Shown in pieces: positions 33,346-45,660 of a stretch of 64,000 nt of DNA. Location of the stretch: the NCBI GenBank assembly GCA_022494885.1, contig JAGVSM010001330.1, forward strand, positions 62,001 through 126,000. Reading direction: 5' to 3'. Each line of letters starts with the position of its first letter. Positions within the stretch are counted from its first letter, which is position 1. The position numbers and the translations under genes were made by a program. The DNA is from Micrasema longulum. Taxonomy: Eukaryota; Arthropoda; Insecta; Trichoptera; Brachycentridae. The notes beneath the pieces are model-generated. The model ran no database searches, was not told the origin of the DNA, and worked only from the letters and a program-made list of their open reading frames with translations.

Positions 33346-34229
33346 AAACAACGAACAGGCTTGTAAATTTTTTTTTTATGTTATCACCGGGAATCGAAAT
33401 CGGAGGGCGCCGTTCTATTCCAATAGGCTTCAACCAGATTTTGATTGATTTTTTAAAAGATTTTTCGTTATCTGTCAACCTAATTCGCATTCATATTACA
33501 ATGAAAGTGCCCACCCCTTTCCCGAAACTGTGCATAAAAACTTGTGACTTTCTTCAGTTTCGCATATTCACTATCAATTTTCTAAACTAATTAAGCGAAA
33601 ATAACAAAACATACAAACTTTAAAAGCTTTCATTGTACCCATCACTGCAGTATTGTCAATTTGTGATCAATAAAAAAACACATGGTCAGTACAATCACCT
33701 TTTTCTATTTCCCAGCAAGGCAGATAAGGAATACATTGTTAGTTCCAAATTGAGACCGCGGCCGCCGAAGAATAAGAACATAGTAATACAAACGAAACAA
33801 ACATCGACACAAAACCCAAATATATATAGCACGCATGCATATTATTTTAGAATGTTTATAGAGCATATAATCCGATTAACAATATAATAGAATAATTCGC
33901 GGTAAAGTAGCGATATGTGAAAACAACGGCCAGCCCAAACTTAAAACGAAATGGTAACTTAACATTTGTATAAATGTAGACATTATGCAAGAATACGAGA
34001 TTATTAATCAATCTGCTGAAGCTACTGCCCCAAATAAAACTAGTTAAACAACAACCTAATGAGGTTTGGTGGAGTATTGGAATTATTATATATATTATAT
34101 AACCATTGTGATATTCCGTAGGCTTGTTAAGAATATCATGTAAGGGACATTTATTTTAAAACAAAAATCATGCCTTTTAGCATGCTTTCCTATTTCGAGA
34201 TAACTGACACTATCATTAATACTACTCTC
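33346..34229. other. Intron with SINE scrap
   Basis: 33384-33400 keeps 'tcaccgggaatcgaaatcgg', a SINE family 1 head scrap. The small plus ORFs at 33378-33590 and 33633-33887 have no recognisable domain. Confidence 0.35.
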
Positions 34230-34475
34230 GACTCAATGCACAGTAACATAAAGCCCGCTTTCATTAGAGACATCCATCAGTACAGTACTCGATCAAAAAA
34301 TAATATTTATATCTGTGAAGTTTACGAAGTTTGGTACTAGATCTTTACAATACATAGGTTTCAAGGAATTTAGTAAATTGCCACAAAAATTTAAAGTACC
34401 AATTTCAAAATATAGAAACAGGACGTGCGAATTGAAGAATTATTTTTTTCCAGAAGTACTTTGAATAAATAATGT
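34230..34475 (+). pseudogene. CR1-like ORF2 C-terminal fragment
   Basis: Read across frame breaks it gives IRDIHQYSTRSKNNIYI and then a FKE/FSKLPQ-like segment ('aaggaatttagtaaattgcc') and ELKNYFF. The H-x-YxTRxKN ... LP ... LKxYF order is typical of CR1 clade C-termini. Heavily decayed. Confidence 0.5.
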
Positions 34476-35084
34476 TAGTCCAGAGAATGCGCATCTTGAA
34501 CATATAACTTTTAATATTTTACCGTTTTTGCTTGTATATGTAATTTTTAATACTATTGAAATGTTATTTGTGTTTTTTTATACTTTTTTAGCTTGTATAC
34601 GTAATTTTAATACATTTTTGATAAAAAATATTAACCTGTATTGCATATATTTTGTGTGCGCATATTTTGTTAATTAAAAAAAATAATTTTATTTTGTACT
34701 AGTTCAGTTTGTATATATACAATATACATACATGTAATTTTTAAATTTTTCATAATGCATAATGTATACATCATTTTGAATTTATTTCCATGCCTAGTAT
34801 TATGTTTATTTTGTTATTTTTAAGTATTTTTCATACCCTTTTTAATTTGTATGATATCATAATTTTAACTTTTCTGCTTTTGTAAATAATATAATAGTTT
34901 AAAATATAAAAACGTCTTTAAATAAATTTGTTATCTGTATGTCCCTAAATGAGTTTTTTTTTAAAACTCCTTGGGAATATTGTATATAATTATGTATAAT
35001 ATGTTTTCAATTTAATAAAAAAAATACAGGTTTACGTCCATCGATGGGCGATACAAAGCTTCAAACAAACAAACAAACAAACCA
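34476..35084. other. AT-rich intron, non-LTR 3' UTR-like
   Basis: Repeats of 'ttgtatatgtaattttta' and 'cttgtatacgtaatttta' give loose tandem structure from 34520 to 34760. The segment closes at 35030-35080 with 'catcgatgggcgatacaaag' and (caaa)n. Confidence 0.35.
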
Positions 35085-35420
35085 TCACGCCGTTTCCCCG
35101 TAGGAGTAGGCAAAGAGGATATAACGCCACATAATACCACGCTTCCTCTACATTCATACATGTTCTCATGCACGCACGCCGATTATTCCTACTCTCGACA
35201 TGTCCATCTTCAAGTATTCGAAAGACTTGATCGTGTCATGTCTTTCTCGGTCTTATTCATTTTCTGCATCCACTCAACTACCCCTTTAGTCCATCTTTGG
35301 ACTTTTAATCTGGCAACGTGTCCCGCAATATAAGCTTTGCCAATCTTTTGACTACGTCCGTTACTTCCGACCTTTTCCGTATCTCGGTGTTTCTTATCCG
35401 GTCAGACCGTTTTACATATT
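35085..35420 (-). pseudogene. RTE-like retroelement fragment
   Basis: Minus-strand text at 35400-35290 reads RIRNTEIRKRSEVTDVVKRL, the end of an RTE RT. The sequence on toward 35085 is shared with 42060-42240 (opposite orientation) and 1670-1800. Confidence 0.5.
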
Positions 35421-36470
35421 GCGTGGCTCTTTTATCTGAGATACACATGCAGATATGTTAATAAATTAAATAAACCAATGTTTTCAAATAACAAAATATT
35501 GAAGTTAGATAGTTAACACATGTGAAAATATAGTATTCATAATCTATAATACTATAGTGCTAGCGACAAAAATAGCGCAATGCATGTCGTGCCTTCTTTC
35601 GCGAAGGTTAAAAAGTTCTTTCGTATCCCATAGGCCCATTTCACACCATGGTAAAAATCCACACGGCGCGATAAAATATCATATAGTGCATTTATATTTG
35701 TTGTAACATAATTATTGTTTATTTAACGAATCTCAACTCGATTTCCTTTTCCAGGATTTTTAGCTAGAGTAGCTGAGTAGTAATTTTAAATAAATACGTA
35801 AGAACATAATATAATACGTCAATCTACCCAAATTTTACCGTGCCATGTGCATTTGGACAAAAGTGATTTGAACCCTATTGACGCGATTGAATATTGGATA
35901 AATTTGACGAGTAGATAAAGAGGCAACCCGGCAAAAATGTATAAACCCATTATTCCCTTTCCTGGGGATCGGAACTGTATCTTCGTAATTGCTTGAGAAA
36001 ATTTATCTTTAACTATACCGTCACGGTGAAGGTAAGACGACCTTAGCTTCCCATCACGATCGCGGCCCTGGTCGTCAGCGTAAACTTTGCCATTGCAACA
36101 AAAATGTTGCATTCATTCGTGTCCATAGGAAGTGCAGTACGAAGTATCATCCACGACCGTATTCAATTGAACAATTTAAAAACCCCTCAACCTTGTGAAA
36201 GTAGTTATATTCGAAGAATGAGCTTGGTATGCTAATGAAAGTTGACTTAAAACAGCTTTTGCAAAAAATATTTTCCTTAACAATTTTCTTAATTTACATA
36301 GATCGATAAGGTGGTTCATAGGTTTCCTCATTTAGGTTTGAAAAAAAAAACAGATAATTTTTGATAATGATTGTTCCATAGGTCCACTTACATTCACTAC
36401 ATATTGTCACATACATACAATACTCACACACCCATACAAATATAACACACACCCTCACATAATATATATA
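35421..36470. other. Intron with palindromic repeat relics
   Basis: 35640-35860 pairs 'ggtaaaaatccacacggcgcg' with 'taccgtgccatgtgcatttgg', an inverted-repeat relic whose relatives lie at 46205-46320 and 54905-54970 ('actgtgcggtgtggatt'). 36395-36470 is CA-rich. The ORF at 35819-36112 overlaps these arms. Confidence 0.4.
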
Positions 36471-37437
36471 CAGGGTGTTCTTTAAACCCTGTCACATCCG
36501 AAATCACGATGATCAGTATGTGCAAGAAGACATATTGGCATATTTAAAAAAATATTTAGAACGAAGAAAATTTGTAAAAATAAAATATTAAAACGAACAA
36601 ATGGTTGCTTACTTCTGCAGAAGAGAAGCGAAGGGGGCGCGCCGCGTGGTTAACTCTTGTGTGGCTGTGATGTCACACTAGTCGACATAGGACACAAGAC
36701 TTGATATATCTCTCTTAATTTTTTAAATTATGAATTCGTATTTTTTGTAATTTTCAAATGGACATTTTCACACCGGATTTGGAAAGTGAATTTTGTACAA
36801 CTATGCTGGATGTTAATACAAAAAATATTTATCCTCGCTACGCGAAAAAAGAGTGTCCGCTAATTCAGCAACACATATGTATAAGAAAGAGCACGAAGAT
36901 AGAACTCATCACAAGGAAGACAGAAACGCTGTTCTATGGCAGGTGTTAGTGTGAAAGAGACAAAAACAAAAGTAAGTAAAGTGTAAAATAGATTCAGATT
37001 TCAGCCGGTTGATAACAGTGATGGGAAACGCACGCGCGTAATCTGAGCGGCGTATTTATGATTATTAATTTATTTTACTATAACAGGGCTAAATTATATG
37101 TTTATTTGCACAAATAATGGAAAAGGGATTATTAAACAGTATGTCTCCATGTTTTTTTTTTTCAACTTTTGAACTTTAAATTCTTCCGTCTTTTACTAAT
37201 GGTAACACGATGTTACATCACCGCGCGCAAAGGGATTATTTATCACAGTCTTTTAAGAGTTAACGGTGTGTCAGACTCCCCCCTCCGCCCTCCTCGTTTC
37301 TCTTCAGCAGAAGTTAGCAACCATTTGTTTTTTAAAATTTTGTTCGTTCTAAAAAAATATTTAAATGTGCCAATATGTCTTCTTGCTCATACTGATCATC
37401 GTGGTTTCGGATGTGACAGGGTTTAAAGAACATCCTG
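36471..37437. mobile_element. TIR MITE of the 'TACAGGGTGTTC' family, split by an insertion
   Basis: Outer ends are TA-CAGGGTGTTCTTTAAACCC and GGGTTTAAAGAACATCCTG-TA, with long inner complementarity around 'gatcagtatg...gcaagaagacatattggc'. The element is interrupted by the TTAA-flanked insert 36654-37259; removing it joins the two hairpin halves at 'gccgcgtgg' and 'cggtgtgtcag'. Confidence 0.85.
36654..37259. mobile_element. 606-bp TTAA-type MITE (family P), nested
   Basis: Flanked by TTAA at 36650-36653 and 37260-37263. The tips are CTCTTGTGTGGCTGTGAT and, inward from the right, CTCTTAAAAGACTGTGAT, an imperfect TIR. The TTAA duplication suggests mobilisation by a piggyBac-type transposase. 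The ORF at 36758-36949 is internal and of unknown meaning. A truncated copy is at 27065-27447. Confidence 0.82.
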
Positions 37438-37439
37438 TA

Positions 37440-37679
37440 TATATATGTATAATCACCCTCACTAACATGTACAATGATAACACTGATACACTAACACAAG
37501 TACACAAGCACTTAGCATAAATATTATTATGTTATTTATATAATAAATTACAATGAACTTCCATCAAGAATTTTCACTTACAAACTTAAATGTTTTATTA
37601 TTATGTTACAATAAAAGTTATCCTCATAATGTAATTGAGACGCATTATACATATATATATATATATTGACATTTAGTAA
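37440..37679. other. Intron joint
   Basis: CA-rich continuation of the 36395-36470 sequence, separated from it by the MITE, then AT-rich with a short (AT)n at 37650. Confidence 0.35.
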
Positions 37680-38400
37680 AACCACAATAGGACAGCCTAA
37701 ACAAAACCTTCAAATAAAAATATGCTCTGAAATACTTGGAATTGGTACACCATATAAAATATTTGGGAATAATTATTGATAAATATTTTAAATGGACAGA
37801 ACACATACAATATATAACACAACAAATTAGAAAACTTTCCCATATCTTCAAGTCGATACGTAACATCTTATCCCTAATTAAACTCAAAAAACTATACTAT
37901 ATTTTATGTAACTCAATTATAACGTATGGCATAATAGGATGGGGAGGCACTTATAAATCAATATTAAAACCTCTCGAATTTGTTCAAACATCTATTATTA
38001 AAATAATTTTTAAAAAGCCCTTCAGGTACCCCAGCGTCAAGTTGTTCGAGGAATTCGATATATTAGATATAAGGCAATTATATATAGCAATTAATTATTC
38101 TACCAAATCCCAAAAGGAACACTCCCACACTACCAGAAGTCGAACTAAAGGATAGGTCATGGGGTCTACCACAAACTCTGAATTCGGGCAAAGAAATTTC
38201 AGGTTTCTGGGCCCTAAAATATTCAATATGTTACCCGAACATTACAAAACCATGACCCGAATTCAATTAAATAAATTTGTAATAAAATGGTTACTGGATT
38301 TAGGTAGAGAAAAATCGGAAAACTTACTAAAAAACATTCTAAAATAATAAATGGTATATATATTGTATAACTTTACAATAAATTAACTAGTAGATAATCA
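37680..38400 (+). pseudogene. Jockey/CR1-like ORF2 C-terminus
   Basis: The 37736-38155 frame has HIKYLGIIIDKYFKWTEHI, the KYLG post-RT motif, then IITYGIIGWGG, and ends near HTTRSRTKG. The next frame (38159-38347) has RNFRFLGPKIFNMLPEHYK. The order KYLGxxID, YGIIxWGG, RxxxxxGPKxFNxLP is the C-terminal part of Jockey/CR1-like ORF2. One stop or frame break separates the two frames. The 5' part with the RT is missing. Confidence 0.8.
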
Positions 38401-38541
38401 TGTTATTGTTTATTTTTGAATAAAAATGTGTGCCTTAAAACAGGTTGTACCTAGTTAGGCAGACTAGACATAATCCAGAGAAATCTATTATCTAAGTATG
38501 TATGTAGTAGATAAAGAATTTGTAATTTTTGTTAACAAACC

Positions 38542-38573
<32 letters not shown>

Positions 38574-39299
38574 TTCTACCAACATTGTATGAATTCTATA
38601 ATGTGTTTTGTTTTTATGAGAAAAATAAAATAAATAAATTCATAACTTAATTGTAATAAGAAAAAACATTAATGGAAATTTAATTAAATTTAAATTCCAT
38701 ATTATATCATGGTAACAAAGGTGTGTTTTCATTATTTATTTACATATAAACACGCCCTTAGGGGCTTTTATGTTATGGTTTACATATCATAAGCTTTTTA
38801 ATGTTGATTTCAAATTCGTCTCCAAAATATTTTTTCAAGCCGTAAGATTTCAGTCATAATACGTAGTATTTTTGACTGCCCTGCATTTGTCCATGCGTTT
38901 TTAATATGGTAATGTTAGTATCTGGTATTATATTTATGCATGTCAGTATTTACATGCCTACTTAATTAATTAATTAATTTGTTTATTTACTTAGAAACAG
39001 TTGATTTTCTATAAATAAAGTTACCGTAAAACATAATAATGGATAGTCAACTATAATGGTAAGCTGCGCATAATCGCTTTTATACACGGTCCGCCTCTGC
39101 CCGTGCGTGAGACAAGCGTCTTATCCATCACACCGCGGAGAAAGGCAAAAGTATGTGTAAATCCAACATAAAATATATTTCTAATTTCCCCTTGATATTT
39201 AATGGGTTTTGTGTATACCTTCATTATTACTATGTTCTTAGAATAGACAGTTGTCTAATTGGGGGACAGATTGTGAATTGCTAATGTAAAAAAAAAATC
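38401..39299. other. Intron with microsatellite and relics
   Basis: 38543-38567 is (ATT)n. 38745-38790 holds the 'cgcccttaggggcttttatg' non-LTR 3' end motif. 39085-39140 is a degraded SINE family 1 head ('cccgtgcgtgagacaagcgt'). Confidence 0.45.
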
Positions 39300-39304
39300 T
39301 ATAT

Positions 39305-39694
39305 ATGAGGGTTTCGAGAGCTTTCGAGATGTGGTGTTGGCGGCGAGTGCTGCGGATTCCGTGGACGGCCAGACGTACGAATGCATCTATTCTCCAGGAA
39401 CTGGACATAGGAGAAAGATTGATATCCATGTGCGAGAAAAGAATCCTGCAGTTCTTTAAGCATATTTCCAGGGGAGATTCTGATAGTTTGGAGAAAACTG
39501 ATCTCCTGGGAAGTGTCGAAGGGACAAGGTCGCGTAGACGTCAACCGACAAGATGGAGCGGTACAGTCACTCAGTTATCAGTATCATCACTGACGAATGC
39601 CTATAGAAGAGCACAAGACCGTTCCAGATGGAGGGAGACTGTCCACAGACGAGCCATGCCTGGAGTCAGGCGTAATCACCATTCTCAGACATGA
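39305..39694 (+). pseudogene. RTE-clade retrotransposon, C-terminal fragment
   Basis: A single open frame of 129 codons: FEMWCWRRVLRIPWTARRTN, ILQELDIGERL, RILQFFKHISRG, EGTRSRRRQPTRWSG, RWRETVHR. FEMWCWRRMLRIPWTxxxTN is diagnostic of RTE-type ORFs, and the missing N-terminus shows 5' truncation. Being open end to end, it is the best preserved RTE piece in the window. Confidence 0.9.
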
Positions 39695-40483
39695 GGCACG
39701 GATTGAAGAGAGATATGAGGGTACTACTTGCAAACCCGGCAAAATCCATCTTTCTTTATTTTGAGCAAATCACAAAAAACTGATACAATACTTAACTTCA
39801 ACTTTAAAAATATATATATTATAATAAGTAAATATTTTATACGTAAGCAGTGATGACATAAGCATAATTATGTCAAGAAACAGTGGTGAGATAAAATAAA
39901 ATATTTTATGCATTACCAACTGCAATACTCAAGTAGAGGTGGCCATATTTGGAACAAAGCCGATAGTTTAAAAGTCAAGTCTTACAAATTAAGCCGCATT
40001 TTTGACTGACAATGCAAAAATTATTGTAAAAAAATGTATTCTGAATAAGTTTAAATGAATATATCACTTTTTTTAAATTTTGGATTTTGCTGGGTTTGAA
40101 AGATGTACCCTCATATATGCAAATTGTTAACTGCTTCTTCTTGTTTATATTCTCTTCAATATATACAAATATGTATTTAAATCATAAAAACAAATAAATA
40201 TAAATAGTAGACACACAACGCGTACCAATGCAATGGAACAAATATGGGGGGGGGATAAAATAGCGTGGGAATTGTTACTTAGGTAATATAAAAGAAACAA
40301 ATTAATATATTGCATGTACGTTTTCCGATCTATTATTACCACGAGCGATTATATTGATTTTATTTGCTATATTTAATATCGGCGTAAACCGATACAAGGC
40401 ACTGTATTGATTAAAACTTGAACGTTTTTATTTATTTAATGATGGAATAACTCGCGAATATTTTAGAGGCTCGCCAGCAGTTG
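39695..40483. other. Intron, unassigned
   Basis: The two phrases 'gagggtactacttgcaaacccggcaaaatcc' (39717 on) and 'ggattttgctgggtttgaaagatgtaccctc' (40081 on) are inverted, marking a decayed TIR element of about 400 bp (39715-40112). Confidence 0.5.
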
Positions 40484-40632
40484 GGGAAGAGAGGATACGG
40501 AAGGAAGTTATGAAGAATACACCGCAACAACCAGACCGCTCGAGAAAAAACATTTCTTGGAACTTGCGAGAATCGAACCCGCGACGCCTATTTCACTGTT
40601 GGCCGTCTAACCAACTGCGCCACGGAGCCTGT
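40484..40632 (-). mobile_element. tRNA-derived SINE, family 3
   Basis: The minus-strand head is CAGGCTCCGTGGCGCAGTTG with A box TGGCGCAGTTGGTTAG and B box GGGTTCGATTC. A relic of the same family lies at 1187-1330. The acceptor stem does not close, so it is a SINE and not a tRNA gene. Confidence 0.72.
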
Positions 40633-40682
40633 TAAGAAAAGAAAGAAAGCCTTGCGAGGCCTTGAAAGAAAAAAAATATTTT

Positions 40683-40845
40683 TAAAGATCGTTACAAAAA
40701 TGAAATATCATCATATCCGTCGCCCGCACCCAATGGTGCGGTGCATTGGAAGACCAAGTGCAGCGTATCTCGATCATCTGTTACACGAAAGTAAGGTGAT
40801 CAGTCTTGCGCTTCAGGTGCCAGTCCAGGAATTATTTTTTATTTT
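40683..40845 (-). mobile_element. SINE family 2, body fragment
   Basis: 'cacccaatggtgcggtgcat', 'gatcagtcttgcgcttcagg' and 'tgccagtccagg' match the SINE at 21335-21592. The tRNA-like head is absent. Confidence 0.65.
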
Positions 40846-40904
40846 TTTTAAAGGGTAACAAATGTTTACTAAAAAATAAAAATGCTAGATAAGTTTTTTT
40901 ATAT

Positions 40905-41510
40905 ATATATAAATGAATCGCCGTTATTAGTCTCGCAAAAACTCAAAAAATGGCTTGACATTTTTACGAGCTGTTTTTTGCAAAATTTTCCAATTTACGT
41001 CCTCAACGTTTATAAATAATAACATCTTCAATATATTGAGTGGAAAAAAGTTAGAAGCAATGTGTGTTTTTCATCGATTTTCTAGGGTTGCATTCAACTA
41101 AAATGCATATATTGAAAAATTCGAAAGATGTTTTTTTTGTATTTTAACGTTCACAAACAACAATTACTTTTAATGGATTCTAAATGGATTAATTTTCATA
41201 CAATTTCTACATATTAGCTTATTTTTAACGGATTTCTCAAATAATTTTAACTGACATTTGATACATTTTTGAAAAACTGATTCTTACACAAAATGCACCA
41301 CTGTTGGTTAGTAGAGCAGAGTTTGACATTTAAAAAAAAAATATATATTTGAAAATTAATTAGTTTCAGTCGTGGAATTTCACCATAAACAAGTACCTAG
41401 GTACCTACTTAAATTCACTATTTGAAAATGAATTATTTTAACTTTTGGAATTAAATCACAAACAAGTACCTAGGTACTTACTTACAAACGAAAAATTACA
41501 CCATATTTTT
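40905..41510 (+). mobile_element. Helitron-derived copy, family H2
   Basis: Starts in 'tttttatatatatataaatg' and matches 50822-51460 along its length: 'gttagaagcaatgtg', 'ttgcattcaactaaaatgca', 'gcagagtttgacattta' and the doubled 'acaagtacctaggtac' block. The 3' CTAG tip is not clear. Confidence 0.55.
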
Positions 41511-42039
41511 TGACGTAATGTATTAAAAATAATAATGTATACGTACATATTTAGTTTGGACTAAATACAATAATTATTTTATTTTATAAATTTATTGCAT
41601 AAAATTAGTAAACATATTTAATAACAGGGAATCTATATAAAACTAATTAAAAAAAATGAAAATTAATATCAAACTTTCGCTTGTGTTAATTTAATATATC
41701 TATATATACGAGTATGTACTCAAATCTAGCAATAGTAAAGCATTGCCGGGTTCAGCTCGTCCTAAATAAAAAGCGATTCGGGATTTAAATTGCTTGTACG
41801 AGTATAACGTAACAACAAAATACTTTTAAAAATCCTAAAAAAGATTATTTGATGTATATTCTACGCAAATAAGTAAAAGAGCGATGTCGAGCATTCCAAT
41901 AAAGAATATTAGGTAAGCGATGTTAAAAGAAAAAAAACATTTTTTTTGGACCGTGGCATTTCGAAACTCCATAAAATGAGGTTCCAGTGTACTAACAATA
42001 CTAATATAGACAATCAAAACAAACAAATAATACAAAAAA
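41511..42039. other. Intron, unassigned
   Basis: AT-rich. The minus ORF at 41835-42257 is hydrophobic at its end but overlaps an RTE-like repeat at its start, and I do not consider it a gene. Confidence 0.3.
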
Positions 42040-42245
42040 CGAAAAAAACCGAAAAGACACGGCATGACCGAATCCAACAAACACTTGAATACGGACATGT
42101 CAAAAGTCGGATTAATCAGCGTGCGTGCATGAAAATACGTTTGAATGTAGAGGAAGCGTAGTATGTATGCAAAGAAAGAGTGATGTGGCGTTAAATCTTC
42201 TCTGCCTACCACCCCTACGAGGGAACGGCGTGATGATTTTTTGTG
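42040..42245 (+). repeat. RTE-like fragment, reverse copy of the 35085 repeat
   Basis: The plus frame reads RHDRIQQTLEYGHVKSRIN and then 'gcgtgcatgaaaatacg', 'gtagaggaagcgtagtatg', 'gagggaacggcgtgatga', the complement of 35085-35225. Confidence 0.5.
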
Positions 42246-43055
42246 TCTTTTGTACATAATAATTATACTACCCTTTACTTATTTTTTTTCAGTCAATATT
42301 AAAAATAATTCACATTTATCTATTCTTGGTTGCTAACAATCAAAGAGTTTGCTAATTAAAATAATTACTAACGTAAAACAGGACACAGCCGAAACATCCC
42401 ACTCGATGCTTATATATGTGGGTGGTGAACAATGACATAAGTCAAAATGCCTTACTTTTCAGGATATAGTTTTTTGTGTCTCAAACATTGCGGGAATCAA
42501 ATCTAACATTGAAAGAATATCCCTTCTTTTCCCCATATTTATAGGAATTTGATTTTTGCAAATAATCGGGGATACTGTTGATTTCCCAAATAAAATAAAA
42601 TAAAATACATAGTTAGGTGATTACTCTTAATTGTTATGTCGTTTAAGGTATAAGGTTGGAAAATGTTCTTCTACGAGAAAACTTTTTTTTTATTTTACAG
42701 AAACCAACAGTCGACAATGCTTAAATACCATAATAAAGACAAGGTTTAAAGACAGACCAGCGAAGTTTCAAAATAAAAATCATTCATATAAAATTATAGT
42801 ACAACAAAAGGGTGTGTTTGTGTGAATTTGTATGAGAGTAAATGTAGAATTTTGAGGGTGTGTATTTGTGTGGGAGTAAGTGTTCGGGTGTCTGTAAGCG
42901 TGAGCATCATTAAATAGCAAGTGGGAGCGTATCGCAATCAGAAAGAATGAGTATTAATTTATTTTTAAATTAATTAAGGGGCAAGTTTAATATATCAATT
43001 GATGAAAAAAAATAATGAAAAAGTTGACTGATGAGATTGTTCCCCCGCCCATAGA
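42246..43055. other. Intron with GT-rich stretch
   Basis: 42810-42920 is GT-rich ('gtgtgtttgtgtgaatttgt', 'gagggtgtgtatttgtgtgg'), the complement of the CA-rich 3' UTR type at 19990-20060. No gene is seen. Confidence 0.35.
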
Positions 43056-43323
43056 TATCATCATCATCCCCTTTCCGCACCTAATGGTGCATAGGGCACT
43101 ACTGCATTGGTAAACAAATCGCAGCGAATCTTGATAATTTTTGTTACATGATGGTAAGATGATCAGTCTTACGCTTATCAGATGATCAGTCGTCCAGGGA
43201 CCATGAAATATTCTAGTATAAAAACGCCCTTTTAAATAAATATTTCACGTTAACCATGCCGGGAATCAAACCCGAGACCTCTTGCATGGTAGGCAAATGC
43301 GCTGACCTCTACACCACAAGGCC
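43056..43323 (-). mobile_element. tRNA-derived SINE, family 2
   Basis: Minus-strand head GGCCTTGTGGTGTAGAGGTC and B box GGGTTTGATTCC; body and end ('gcggaaaggggatgatgatg') as in the copy at 21335-21592. Confidence 0.82.
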
Positions 43324-45391
43324 TATAGATATATTTTAAACATATAAACTAAATAAAGTTTTTCATTGAAGTAAATTTCATAGAGCATTTTTGTTAAAGT
43401 AAATAAAAAAATAATTATCCTTTGGAAGTAAATATGATTTTTTTCATTATAAGCAACGTAAAAAATAATGCAACTTTGATATAATTTTTTTTTTTAATTA
43501 AGAGCACGCTCATAAAAACCACCATAAATATATTTGCTATGGTTACTTCGTGCGCCAATTTGATATTTCGTAGTACTAAATTGTAAGCCGGTATGAAAAT
43601 TGTACGGTGTGGATTAAGTCAAAGGTCTCGTGTGGTAATAGACGATATTATATAACGACTTCCTCTCCTCTTCCCCACATAGCATACAGTATTGTGGATT
43701 GAAGTAAGTAGGTTTTGTTATACACTTCATAATAATTCTACGGAACAACTTTCATAATTCGGGTATGTATTTTTCCACGTGCTAACACCAAGTCGCGTTT
43801 TGCTAGCTAGGACTGTATTATACGGAATAGAGAAATGGTCAGAAAACCCATTAGATTAAATTTAGGTTGTGTTTTCACACATTTTTCCATGTTTGGGTGG
43901 ATACTACGTATGCATAAATCCGCAAAAAATAAACATACTTATTCTGATAGATCTCCTACTCTTTACCTATAGTTGTATCAGGGGTGAATAGTCCAAAAAA
44001 GCGATTATGCACAGCTTACCATTATATTTGACTTTCGATAATAATGTTTTATAGTAACTATGTTTATGGGAAAATAAATAAAATAATTGTTATTTATTAT
44101 AAATCACCACCACCATTTATTACAAAAAAAATTATTTATGAAGTGCGCCCAGCGATATTGGTGAACGATGAAATTAGTCTATTACCTCAGATTATTCCTC
44201 AATACAAAAAAGTACACTATATTATACATCTTTAACCCAGTCAGATTTTTTAGTAATAAAACAAGCTTGGATATTACAAATATTATTTGAAGATTCTCTA
44301 TTTGGAAACTAGTATTTCGAACATTATTTTCGAAAGACTATATTTCTTTAATAGGATCCGTTGACATATTATGTATCAAATAGGACATGCGGCGTTTTTG
44401 GCATTATTCATTTAAAAAGGAATCGGCAAGTGCTCAGTGTTGACATTTTAATCATAATGGAAATATCTGCTGAATGCCATTGTGGTATTTTTTAATAAAC
44501 TTTTGTGCAAGTATTGTATTAAAATAGTGAAGAATAAAGATACGTAAATTGCGAAGTTAATAATAATTGTTGTATGAGTTGATTTTTACAGAACCACAAA
44601 AAATAGCGATTTATAGTTAGATTACGTACTTATATGTAAGTACAAAAGTACGAACAATTTTTGTAAATTACCTATAAAATAAATCACTGCTCACTACTGA
44701 GTTGTATTGTATTGTTAACATAAATGTAAATGATTTTTAATCAGATTTTTTTACATAATATTACAAATATAAATACATTTTTTCTAATGTTTCCCATTAC
44801 GTGAAACAAACAAATTTTTTCATGTGTACAATTTAATAGTGATGTTTTTTTTCTATTATATTTTAAAAAATATTCTTAAATTTATAAATAAGGTAAAAAA
44901 AATATAAAGGGGTTTTAAAAAGCCCGTCAAACGTGTATTTGTCGGGTAAAAATTTACTGCCCACGCCCAGAACAAATTTAAATGTTCTGTTCAGCATTTG
45001 AGCAATTTTTTGCTTAGTTTCTGGTCTGTATAATACGGACATTGAACCTCTCCGCAGATGCCCGCGCCCGAGGCAGAGTTACGGCGAGTTCGACCCAGTT
45101 CAGGCAGAAGTGTTACGCCGGTTACCTAAGAAGAGATGAATAACTCCGTGAACACTAACGCCGAAAGGCCTCTTTGTGCAAAGTGAAGTCACACCATGTT
45201 TCAAAGGAAAATAAGTACAGAACTCGTGTAGGCATAATATCGCACATCCGATAAAATAGAGTCAACATAAAAAAGCGAAGAGACGGGCACGTCTCGAAAC
45301 CGGTAGACATAGAAAAGTCGGTAAGTGGTTATATACAAATATTTAATAACATTTAGTTAAATGTTTGACCACAAAGTTAATGCTTTAAATA
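43324..45391. other. Intron, unassigned
   Basis: I see no coding pattern. 44980-45340 is less AT-rich and includes 'ctccgcagatgcccgcgccc', but it has no long frame and no repeat partner in the window. Confidence 0.3.
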
Positions 45392-45660
45392 TCTTTATAT
45401 ATATAATTCGTTTGTACGTGTGATGTCACTGAACTTCTCCTGAACGGCTTAACCGATTTACGTGTGGTTTTCAGCGAAATGTAGATCTTTGCGCTGTGCG
45501 TGTTCGTAGATATTAAAATTTTCAATCGAATCTGTGAAAAAAAATTTAGAAGCATGAATCTTTTTTTCATCCACCTACCAGGAGTGCATTTGACGAGAAT
45601 GCATATACAAAAAAAAATGAAAGGATGTTGTTTTTTTATGTTAAAAAAATGATTTTTTAA
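45392..45660 (+). mobile_element. Helitron 5' fragment, family H1
   Basis: Starts after A with TCTTTATATATATAATTCG and runs parallel to the minus-strand Helitron at 17420-18093 ('aacggcttaaccgatttacg', 'tggttttcagcgaaat', 'gtgcgtgttcg'). The 3' half is missing. Confidence 0.7.

Noticed and set aside
41835..42257. 140-codon hydrophobic minus-strand ORF
   Set aside because: It starts on an RTE-like repeat and continues into AT-rich sequence; hydrophobicity is expected from T-rich codons, and there is no domain pattern.
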